From: Lunularia cruciata | Taxonomy: Eukaryota; Streptophyta; Marchantiopsida; Lunulariales; Lunulariaceae | Assembly: GCA_948567375.1 (NCBI GenBank) | Contig: OX419755.1 | Location: forward strand, 19,856,517 to 19,920,516 | Direction: 5' to 3' | DNA: 64,000 nt | In this document: one piece after another, positions 1 to 10,600 of the stretch | Numbering within the stretch: position 1 is the first letter of the stretch | Layout: each line of letters begins with the position of its first letter | The notes under the pieces: model-generated | The model's input: the letters and a program-made list of their open reading frames with translations, nothing else | What the model was told of the DNA's origin: nothing | The model's database searches: none | Position numbers and translations under genes: made by a program

Positions 1-2000
1 CCCAGTGAATTGAGTTTCAGATGTTTTTGCGTTCACGTTCCTGGGTTTATACATGACCCGAATTTTTCATTTCAATTGGTAAAGGCAGATGAGAGTTTGA
101 CCTATACTTAGAAGTGTCTGGAGGAGATTGTTTTATGCCTTCAAGATCCAATGCAAAACACCTTCTTTGAAGCATTTTATGAACTGAAGAACGAATCTAG
201 ATAAGAAGGTGCGTGCAGTAATTCACTTTCACGATCACTGAGCTTTCCTACTGATAGTTCTCATTCAGCCTGCATCGCCCTCGGATGCAAGCCGGATGCT
301 CGGACAACAAATTAGATTGTAAACAGCACAAGGAGGTAGTAATGTATAGTGGAAGAAAGGAGACACTAAAGAATTCTATCTGCTTTCCCAGTGGCTATTG
401 TGGAAATCATCCTTGCTTTCCGGGTTTAATCTCGTGATGCTACTGCATGTTTTCGACTGTCCGGGATCTCGTGTGTGTGGATCTCGTGTTCGAAGAACGC
501 CTTCCACATACGGTTGCAAATCTAACATGAAAAGGGTGGAAAGATGAATGAGACTGAAAATTGGAAATCCATCAAGGAAAAGCAAGGACAAGAGCTTAGA
601 CTCTGGAAAACGAAGAAACTTTACAGACCTGGATATGCCTCCTGATCTACTCCCGTGAACGAAGAACCTCAGCAGAAGAAATCTTCCTCATGATCTGCTT
701 TTTTAATACTCAAGCTATTCCCAACACTCTCAGGATCCCAGATCTAAAGGTCCTGAATGCCGAACAAGATGCACTCCACAGAGTGGCGTGGCATACAAGT
801 CATGTATTATCCAACGATTTCAACTCAGTCTCCGAACATGAGATAGAAATTATGGTACCAGTTTTCTCTGCTGCTTTCCCGTCGTAAGTACTGGCTTCCC
901 TTGCTAACGGCTGATGTAGTTTCTCAAGACAAGTGACCTGTGACATTGGCGTGCAATTGCAGTGTCCCATCATACTTTTAACAAGACATATGAAGAAAAG
1001 CTCGAAAAGAAAATCTCAACTCCAAATCTCGGTGAAACAGTCGAACTTGGTTACACATAGCTCGCAGAGTCTTGGTAAACTGTAGTTACGAACCAGGGTA
1101 AGAGCAGTATAGTGGATTTCCTCAACCTAACCTCACTGGTTACTAACCAATGCCAAGAAGTACGTAATGGCATTCCACAAACCACATTACAAGTAAAACT
1201 TGTTATATTCTATAATTAGTGTGCATATTTTATAAAGTGTGGATTTCTATTTAATATCTATCATACACACTAGTTGAGGACTCCAGAATAATTGCTGGTA
1301 CCAATGTTAATTAGAGTAAAAATTAGGATTTTATATTCCATAATATTTCCTCAATATGCCCAGTATATTCTTAAAATATTAATGGGCAAGTCAATTCTTA
1401 ATAATTCAAGGAATGTTTTTGTACCACAGGACTTAGTCTTGCAAGTGTAGGTATTATATAGGTATACCTAAACTTGTCTGAAGTACTATGTATATATATA
1501 TTATGGAGCATAACTGATCCAAATGGCTATGAAAATTGAAATTGAAATTACTTTGTCAATAATTCTACTCTTATATATATATATATATTGAATCTAAAAC
1601 TAAATGTAACATTGATTATGATCATGATTATAAATTGCTTTCCATGCGGGAATCATCTACTTCTCAAATTGCCAAATTTGAAAAATAAGTAATGTTCGAG
1701 TGTTGCACCGAAACACTAATTTCAAATACAAAAATGAAGTACTCTAAAGACACAAAAAAAGCACGAAATAATCACGAAATTTCGGGGAACGGCCTACCGT
1801 AGAGTTCACGCCGACGTGGTAGGGGTTTACCCGAACCATGTGCAGACCCAAATCCTCGTGATGAATGTGGAAGAAAGAAGGAAGTCTCGAAGGGTGGCGT
1901 GAGGAAAGGACGAGCTGTTGAATTTGAGAGAGATGTTTGATTGCTCATTCGTAAGAGAAACAGAAAGAGAAAGAGAAATCGATAACCTAGAGCAAAGCGA
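1..2000. other. Left flank, no gene recognised
   Basis: Short open frames occur on both strands, for example near 376-591 and 690-887, but none resembles a known protein or joins into a spliced model. Positions 1180-1760 are AT-rich with a short TA run near 1575. The last 200 bases are purine-rich and are the probable promoter and 5' leader of PRP4. Confidence 0.5.
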
Positions 2001-2006
2001 ATGTGA
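2001..2006 (+). promoter_or_regulatory. Minimal ATG-TGA upstream start-stop
   Basis: An ATG followed at once by TGA lies 29 bases before the PRP4 start codon. If transcribed, it is a start-stop element that can hold a ribosome near the cap side of the main start. The transcript start is not visible, so its presence in the mRNA is an inference. Confidence 0.4.
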
Positions 2007-2029
2007 GAGAGAAGGGAAGGCGAGGTGCG

Positions 2030-5017
2030 ATGGCTGAGCATCTTCATCCACCAGGAGCATTGGGAGACCCCGGAGTTCAGGCAATTGCTGCTGTAATTTC
2101 TGCTCCCCCTGTCGTTGCAGCACCAGGAGGAGAAATTTCAACACCTCCTGGGGCGAGCTCGGGTCAAACTGATGGAGGTGTGCAGCAGCAGCAGCAGAGT
2201 CGGGACGAGGATATGGTGGATGCCGATGATGATGACAAGGGTAGTCCTACAGGAAGTCCGAAGCGGTCAGAAGGGGGAGAAGGAGTTGATTATGAAGTTT
2301 CCGAGGAGAGCAAGAAGGCGCGAGAGAGACAGGAACAGAAGGTGCAGCAATTGTTGATGCGCAGGCGCGCAAATGCGTTGGCTGTTCCTACCAATGATGC
2401 TGCTGTGCGAGCTCGCCTGCGGAGCCTGCAGCAGCCGATCACGCTTTTTGGTGAAAGAGAGATGGAGAGGAGAGATCGTTTGCGAGCTGTTATGGCAAGG
2501 CTGGATGCTGATGGGGAGCTGGAGAAGCTTCTTCAAGCGCAGGAAGCGGCTGGCGATGGTGCAGCTGCGGTGGGAGTTGAGGATGCTGGTATCAGCGAAG
2601 AAGTTCAGGAACCAGAGGTTTATCAATTGGAGATATTCTGTACCGAGGGTAGTAACGAGTTAATGAAGTCTCGTATGGATATTGCAAGGTTTTCGCTTCC
2701 GAGGGCTGCTATGAGAATTCAAAGCGCCAAAAGGAAAAGGGAGAATTTGGACGAGGATGAGGATGCAGAGACTCAGGAGATTTTGCACGGTATGGCTCAA
2801 ACGACAATGGAATGCAGCGAAATTGGTGATGAGCGTCCACTCTCTGCCTGTGCCTTATCGCCAGATGGATTCTTATTGGCCACCAGGTGCTTATCCTTCC
2901 ATATTCTTTCTTCCTTTAACGGTCCCAGCAGTTTCCGCTCTAAGAGGTGCTCAAATACAGGAATTTATAGAGGAGCTTTGGCTGCCTGTAGTCATTTCTA
3001 AAAGATGTGTGCTAAATTGATGCTTTATTGTATGTATGATTATCAGGAATTATAGGGCAGTGTCTCTGGAATGCAAAACTATTGTTCTTTAGGGTAATTC
3101 TCTTCTTAGAAGTATCAGTTTATTTATTGATAATCTTTGTTTTAATCGAGAAAGCATCAACATAGTCGGTGACTTCCGTTACGTTTGAACATCATGGGAA
3201 TGCTGATTAGAGAATCGTTTCCTCAAGTTGTTCGGGTTGAGTGTGGCTTCATAGTGTACTGCTTCTCGAGTATATTCTACATGCTTGAAATTCTGACCTA
3301 GATCCTTTCTGGGCTTGACAGTAGCTGGAGTGGGCACAGTAAGCTTTGGGAAGTACCCGCTGTTAAGAAGACTGCTGTACTCAAGGGACATACAGAAAGA
3401 GTTACAGGAGTAGCCTTCCATCCTGAATCTTGCAGAAGTCTTTCTTCGGCCGCTGGTAACATCGCCACTGGTTCTGCTGATTGTAAAGCTATTTTATGGA
3501 GTCTCGATGGTGCTCGTTTGAGAAGTTTCAGCGGCCACCTCGAGCGACTTGCCCGGGTGGCTTTTCACCCAGCAGGTTCTTACTTGGGAACAGCCAGCTT
3601 TGATAAAACTTGGAGATTGTGGGACATAAATACGGGGACGGAGTTGCTTCTGCAGGAGGGCCACAGCAGAAGCGTATACGGACTTGCTTTTCAAAAAGAT
3701 GGAGCTTTAGGTGCTTCGTGTGGTCTAGATGCTCTAGCGCGCGTGTGGGATCTGCGAACTGGAAGGAGTATTCTTGCTTTAGAGGGTCATGTTAAATCAG
3801 TAAGTTCTTTCGTCACTTTAAGTTTGTGAGTAAATCCAGCTGGGGATTATGTTGGACTTCGTTCCAATTACAAACTCGTATCTAATCTCAAGTTTCGCCT
3901 GTAAATCTGAGGAGGTTTGCACTTGCGGGTACCGAGTAAAGTCAGTCTAGTGCGTCAGTTGACACACGTCTAGCCATTCAGCTAGTTTAGGATTGCGTTG
4001 AGTCCTCAGCGAGACCTCAAATATGTTTGTGTGTTCATTCTGCTCCCTTTCTTTTTGCAGGTTTTAAGTATAGATTTTTCACCTAATGGATACCACCTGG
4101 CTACCGGTAGTGCTGATCACACCTGTAGAGTTTGGGATATGCGAAAGAAGCAAGCTTTGTATGTGATACCTGCCCACGCTTCGATCATATCTCAAGTCAA
4201 ATACGAGCCTTCTGAAGGTTACTTTCTCGTTACTGCTTCATATGACAACACCGCAAGGGTATGTCAACCTTCCCTTTCTCAGATGGCAAGTTCCTGATAA
4301 CTATCTCGCATACATGACTGATAGAGGTCTACCTTGTAAAGTATATCAATCGGAAATGTCCATGACAGTAACGAGGGGAATGTTTCTCTTTCTGTCTCCT
4401 TACCAGCCGTCTTTTTGTTGTAATATCTATAATATATAACAGCTCTGTTAGAAATAGTTATTATCTGCAATTCGGGTTGGAATTCCTCCCCCCTCCCCCC
4501 CCCCCACTCTGATGAGATAACTCATCTTTCCACCAAGTGATCTGGAGATTGCAACTTTAGATAGCCAATTTTGGAAGAAGGCTGTCGAGATCCCCAGTTG
4601 AGTGATGGGCTTTATTGGTTTAGGAGCTTAAAATTGCGTGACCCATGTGACATTAAATTGTCGAATTCTATAATGAAAATGAACATTTCCCTTCGTAACT
4701 GCAGATCTGGTCAGCCAGGGACTTCAAACCTGTCAAGACGCTGGCGGGACACGAAGGAAAAGTTATGGATGTGGACGTAATGGCAGGTATGTTCCAAAAG
4801 ATGACTTGAGCGTCTAAAAACCCCACTCGTGGCTACTAGAGCTTTGCTGTCCTGATGATACTCCAGAAGCAACTTTCTGCTAAGTATACACTCACAAGAC
4901 ACTACTGTCCTGGTATGAAGTTTAAGGAGAAATTGTCTGGGTTTTGCAGATGGGCAATACATCGCCACTGTCTCCTCTGATCGAACCATAAAGCTTTGGT
5001 CACATTTCAACTCCTGA
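2030..5017 (+). CDS. PRP4: U4/U6 snRNP WD40 protein PRP4
   Basis: PRP4 is a core protein of the U4/U6 and tri-snRNP particles in the nucleus and is needed for spliceosome assembly. Exons are 2030-2886, 3322-3799, 4061-4258, 4705-4786 and 4950-5017. All introns are GT-AG and the sum is 1683 nt, giving 560 residues. The start is the first in-frame ATG. The N-terminus is low in complexity, with a Q run (CAG repeat near 2180) and an acidic stretch. An SFM-type splicing-factor motif follows at about residues 116-160 (LAVPTNDAAVRARL). Seven WD40 units fill residues 265-560, with telltale stretches such as LARVAFHPAGSYLGTASFDK, EGHSRSVYGLAF and SSDRTIKLW at the end. Order and spacing match Arabidopsis PRP4 throughout. 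The transcript ends upstream of the oppositely directed 2H gene. Confidence 0.95.
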
Positions 5018-6103
5018 GCGGAGATAGAAGAGCTTTATTGCATCTTCCTCACCGAATATATGATGGCACTCATGCGCAGGTGGGTTCTGAGGATGGCAGT
5101 AGGAAGTAGAGTAGACCTGACATGGAACTGCACAGGAACTCTATTGGGGACCTGGAGTATGAGACGCCCCAGTTTGTTCACCATACATGTTAGTAGAGAT
5201 GTTAGTTGGATGTCAATGCCTCGAGGGGCGTCTCATACTCTTTTTGTTATATCATGCAGGTGTTCAGGAGCTTACTATCTCCTCATTGTTAGAGCTTTTC
5301 TAATGTGTCTTAGACGATGCGGGTATCAATCGAGGAGAGCCCCAAGTGGGTTGGATCGTGGAATCATAGTGGAGTTAAGGTCGAAACATCCGCATGAAAT
5401 ACACGACAACTTTGCCTGGTGTTTGTTCGGGCTTGCAAACTGATACATCTGCACATAAAACTTTCTTAGAACTGAGCGGCATTCTCTGGAACACCGGGAC
5501 TAGGAAACTTCGGTTTAGCCGGCCAACTTGCACGCGCCACGCCTATGTACTGTAAATGACAACTCGTACTTTCAATAGAGCTGCAACCGTTTTTACGCGG
5601 TACATTGGGCTCATTGGTCTCTTGCTTCGGGGCCGTTCTTGGGGAATCTGTGTTGTGAAAGACAAGCGCTGAATCTATGGGTGTGCTTCGTAGAACTGAA
5701 TAAACCGTGTGAGGAACTGAACGTAATTTGCGGGATGCATTGTTCCAAGCAGTAGCGCGGTTCAGAAAATCCGCTAAAAGATGTGGAGAACCTCCTCGAC
5801 GATGTAAGTTGAAGACTTCCCTCAAGTTCTCCATAGCGCTTCTTGAAACGTTTTTGCGTATTAGGGTACTTTCAAGTCGATTTCAGAGCGGAGAACCCGA
5901 GTACTCACAGAGACCGTACGCGATTTAGGGATACCATAAAGGTGTGTGGATGAAGGTTCTGGCCATTCTTTGAGGTAAATTGGGCACTCTACTCTCAGCT
6001 GAAGACACGCCGATCGCTTTTCGTCATCGCACAGGACTTGAGAGGGATAAAAATTGAAAAGATCACCAGTTTCAGTAGCCAATTCTGGGATTCATTCACA
6101 TAT
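5018..6103. other. Spacer between PRP4 and 2H gene
   Basis: This is the converging 3' side of PRP4 (+) and the 2H gene (-). Open frames at 5060-5443 (+) and 5466-5834 (-) have no recognisable motif and contain no convincing splice joins to their neighbours. The only distinct structure is the inverted repeat at 5156-5239. Confidence 0.45.
5156..5239. repeat. Perfect 15-bp inverted repeat
   Basis: AGTATGAGACGCCCC at 5156-5170 is repeated as its exact reverse complement at 5225-5239, with a 54-base loop. It lies about 140 bases past the PRP4 stop, so it may fall in the 3' untranslated region and fold there. Confidence 0.7.
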
Positions 6104-6790
6104 CTATGGCCAATCCATTACCCAGTGTTTTACAGGTTTGTTCTCACGAACAATTTCCCAACTCTTTACAGGCCCGATAAAAAGGTGGGGTTTGATGAAG
6201 TACATGCTTCTGCGCACCTTGTGCAGAGTTATGTGCCATGCGCACGTCTCCGCATCTTGAAAATCGATCATTTCTTTGGCCAGATCCCACAGTCCCCTTA
6301 GCTGGGCCGGTGAGAGCTTCGCGTTCTGCGTCAGCCACTTATCATAGTTGTAAGCCAGCGGAATGTGATCCATTTTAGCTGGTAGAATGTTCAGACCCAA
6401 GTGCTTGTCGCCGTCAAACCGGAATTCCTTAATCAAATATTCATTAGGCTTGGTCACAAGGCCCCCGACTCCCTTTGGTTTCAGATCGATGGGGATGGTC
6501 AAGAGACCCTCCCTGATGTTCGTGTCATTGACGGGTCCGATCTTGCCCACCTTTGGACGTGGGAAAGGAGAGTACACATCAATCACTCTGTCTAGGGCCT
6601 TGGCAACGTCAAGTGCAGGCAGGTAGTCACCCTTGTCGAAGAAGTTCGTCATGTCGCAATGAGGACGGAACATGGTACCCTCGTGCAAACCGTAATGTGA
6701 TAACGAAGTTAATAAGTACCTGTCCAAGGTTTTGTAAAACCGAGACTTATAGAAAGGTTCCAGATACAATACATAGGAGTAGCGTACCAT
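6104..6790 (-). CDS. 2H phosphoesterase-like (RNA ligase/CPDase) protein
   Basis: The product is 228 residues if translation starts at the ATG at 6790. That start is chosen because YSYVLYLEPF, a typical first strand of 2H proteins, follows directly. Two motifs fit the 2H fold: PHCDMTNFF near residue 44 and WHITLHKV near residue 185. Families of this kind open or join RNA 2',3'-cyclic or 2'-5' ends. The first motif is HxxxT rather than the usual HxT/S, so activity is uncertain. The frame stays open upstream to 6934, where a good acceptor (CTTTTCAG) appears, so a 5' exon and a longer N-terminus are possible. It lies downstream of NUP133 on the same strand, with about 0.9 kb between. No introns are seen within it. 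The family call rests on motifs only. Confidence 0.55.
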   Translation of the reverse strand: MVRYSYVLYLEPFYKSRFYKTLDRYLLTSLSHYGLHEGTMFRPHCDMTNFFDKGDYLPALDVAKALDRVIDVYSPFPRPKVGKIGPVNDTNIREGLLTIPIDLKPKGVGGLVTKPNEYLIKEFRFDGDKHLGLNILPAKMDHIPLAYNYDKWLTQNAKLSPAQLRGLWDLAKEMIDFQDAETCAWHITLHKVRRSMYFIKPHLFIGPVKSWEIVRENKPVKHWVMDWP

Positions 6791-7682
6791 ATTGATAGTT
6801 ATTGGCAAAATCGGCAGAGAAGCCAGATTCTGCGCTGCACTTGAACTGCCTTCGCGGGGATTCCAGAGACCAGTAAGGAAACGCAACGATGAGACCTGAT
6901 CTGAAAAGTGAGAGGTCGTATGCCAGATGAGATCTCAGAACATGAAACGTATTCGCTCAGGCGATCAGCCACCGAGAAAGCGAAGCAGATCTTAGGATTG
7001 CAGGGGGTGAACCGGCAAAGGGTACTCAGTGTGGAAGAAAGTTACTTGCTTCCGAACTTTCAGGAGGCGTACATTACGTGGAGAAATGATTCTGGGGAAA
7101 ATGGTCTAAACCATCGTCTAGTACTGTTTACAAAGGTGAAAGGCATACACGTACGTATGTCACAATCGTCCCAAATCTGCTGACTCCAATTCCTGAATTT
7201 CATAAATCTCTGATACTTGCCTAATCTACAAGGTGAAAGGGCGAAGTCTCCCTATTTTACAATAAATGCTATGTTCTTTATCCAGCTCCGAGGAACAGCT
7301 GAATAAAGTAACTCATTCATTTGCAGCGAATTGCTGTGATGGAATGCTTAAAGTGCTATTTGGAACCAGAATGTCGTGCGCGTCGACATGAGTCACCGGA
7401 ACCTTAAGAAGTGTTGGTTGCCACGTTTGCTCAACAGATACTGCGAGCTACCTCGACTTTTGCTCCAAGAAGCTGAAACGTTACTTGGGTTGGACACTCA
7501 AAATCTTCCATTATAAAATTGCCTAAACCAGAGGAGCGTCCAGTCGGAAGCTGATTCACAAGTGGCTTGTACGGGCACCGCAGAAATACAGTGGTTACCG
7601 AAACCCATTAGAGTCTTCTCAGATTCGTTGGACGTCACTCTCGGGCCCGAACCTTCGACCGTCTTCGGAGATCCTCCAGGAT
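6791..7682. other. Spacer between NUP133 and 2H gene
   Basis: The low end continues the open frame of the 2H gene to 6934 and carries a likely 3' splice site on the minus strand, so a 5' exon of that gene is probably here. The rest is 3' flank of NUP133. The plus-strand frame at 6908-7183 shows no family features. Confidence 0.4.
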
Positions 7683-10600
7683 TTAAGAATCAGTCATAAA
7701 TTCCAGTTCTTTCTCATCGATGTCATTCTCAGAACTGACTCCCATTCTAAGAGCAGTCAACATCGCCTCCCCTGCATCTGCGAAATCCTTGTGTTGCATG
7801 AGAATTGCCTCTACTGACTTAGAGGCAGATTCAGACTTGGAAATCCTTCGTCTGTCCTCCTCAGGCCGATCGCTTTCAAATAGAGGTAAGATTTCTTGAA
7901 AGGGGGCACCATATAATGATGCACCTACCTCGTAGCATCTTTTTGCCATCTGGCATAAAACAGTACCCTGCAAGGTTACCCAATATTGTTCATCACTCCA
8001 GCCGCTCTCTTCTGAGATGTCCTTCATACTGGCCCAGTTATCTTGCTCAGCTGCATGCAACCATGCTGCCTCCAGTAGACTCCTGTTGCTCGTCCTGAAA
8101 TTGTCTCCGGCGTAGGCAAGGACATCAAACGCACGCATAACAAGCTCCCTCTGTCCACTTTTCAAGCATGATTCTACTAGTTGTACAGGTTGTAGGATAT
8201 CATCTGATGTAACCCCTTTCGAGTGAGCGCTTTCCTGCGTGACCAGTCATGGCATACTTGTTTGAGGTGCTGCTTGCATATATAAAGCAACCAACTCACA
8301 TGAGAATCTTGGATACTGCGTACAATACATCTAGTCAGAGAGATAACTAAACTGAGAAGGTTCACACAAATCGTAAGTCAACTTGGGAGATACCAAACAT
8401 TATGCATAAAACGTTTGCAGTCAAGAAATGGTTACCTGAACCTCAATGATCGATATGTTGCCATCAATTTTTTGGACCTTCTCTCCGCCTATCATATCAC
8501 CTCCTGCAGATTTTATAATTAGATAATTAACTTTAGAGAGATGTTCGTCAACTGTTCTATTTAGACGCAAACATCCTAGACATGTTTCCTTCAAACAGAT
8601 TTTCTTTACTGACCAATCTGAGAAACACGCATATAGACATGCATGTACAAAAGGATCAAATCCGGAATCATGCAGCTCGTACGTGGAATCTTTGTTTTGA
8701 TCTAGGAACTTATTTACAGAAGCTTCTACGAGCTCCAGGTACTCACCGGCAAGGGCTGCTAACTTGGCAAGATATAAAAGACGCCGTCGCTCTTTGAGAC
8801 TGTTCTTAACTTTGGGTAAAGCGTGAGAACCAAAGTTTGCCTCCTCATCTTTCAGTGAGGTTTGAGTAAGTGCTAGAGAATGTAGTGTGCTACATGCGGA
8901 CGTATACTGCTGCATAAATAGTTCATGGAGCCACCGCAGATGAATGTGATCCTGCAGAAAAGCTTCAAGCTCCTCTTGAAATTCCTCCCCAAATTGTAGC
9001 AGTTTTGAGTACTGTTTCGTTTGGCAGAGTTGGTCAAACACGTAATGACTGAAACGGCCTTCTCTGAGCCCCATACTCTCACGCTGCAAATTATTTCCAG
9101 CTAAATTATTAGATAATCACATTGATTCTGTAATAAAGGAATCCTTCTTACTTCGCGGTAGAAAGCTCTGAGGGCAGCTGAAAGGCAAAACATGTGAAGT
9201 TGATGAAACGACTTTAGGCCTTTCATAAAGAAGGCCCGCGGACTATGTAAGCTCTCCCGGCATGTACAAGACAAGAAGTTTTACCATTAAATTGCGCAAC
9301 TGGTTCATATCATGAAGATCCGTGCATATGTTGTAGAGAGTCTGGTAGCCAGCATGACGCCGAGCAATAGCAACTAATGACGGATACATTTTCTGGAGCA
9401 CAGCACGGCGCTGTTGTTCGGCTTTGCCATTATCACGAATATGCTGGATTATGCAACGGAACAGAAAGAGACATCAGTTCGTGAATTTAGGCTAGTTCTC
9501 AGGCACGAACTATGTAGTTGTACTTGATTCCAGCTCCAGTCTTACGTAAAAAATTCACTGACCAAAAATTGATAAAGAAGAACACTGACCTGTACAGATG
9601 CCTCAGCGACTCTCTCGGCGTGTGATTGAAGAGCAGAAAGAAGAGTGTCTCGTCGGTTCCAGTACTCCATTTGCAACCCCCTATATTCCTCTTCTCTTTC
9701 TACTTTGGCTGTGATTGCCCCTGCATACCCCTCCAAAAGAACATCCGCAACTACCTCGAGCCAAGACACCAACTTAGGTTCCAAAGAAGGTACTGATACA
9801 ATCGCCTCTGCTTTCACTTCCTGTATAAGAGTTGCGACCTTCCAAACCCCAGACCGCACAGTGGGTTTACAGTACCAAGGTGTTAAACCTTCAGGAGAAG
9901 GATACCAAGAGGAGTGAGTATCCCTGTAGCGAATCGCTGCTCTTATTATGCTGGTAGTGGCCTCTGAAATTTCACAAAGGCGCTCAACCTGAATTTTCAC
10001 GGGCTGCTCCTGACCGATGATGGAGCTACCATGCTGTTGAATGCATGCAAAAAACTCTTCCAAGTCTGACACCCGAGTATAGAAAACCTCAGATTTTTCT
10101 CGATCCATGAGCATGACATTGTTCCTGCGAGCTTTTTCCCCAACAAGCTGGATAGTATCCCAGAGTGCACCACTAACTTCGCTACTCTGTCCTGATTCAG
10201 ACTCGGTGAAACTACCAACACTTTGTAGTCGTAACTGTGCTCTGGCGTTATGTAGTTCACGGAGTTGCACCATAGCAGCAAGTTTTTCCCCATGCTCCAT
10301 AATGGCATGCAGAGCACCTCCTGGCGTAATCAAAAGACAACGTCAGATGGGCCCCGAAGAAAACCTGCTCTCCAGCAAAACCAGACGTCAACCAAGTCTA
10401 GCAAGAAAACACAATAATGGACATGTCAATGCCGAGAGGAATTCGGACGCGTTCCCTGAATTGAAGATCGTAAATCGGATGTTCCTCCAGGCCTAGTTTT
10501 AGTTTGACACTACACAACATAGGAAAGCAAACCAAAAATATCACTCAAGCCGATGAAGAAAGTAGCCAGCACGCTGATAATCAAATAAAGATTGAACTTA

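Noticed and set aside
2003..2029. Nine-residue N-terminal extension of PRP4
   Set aside because: It would start with GTG. The first in-frame ATG is at 2030.
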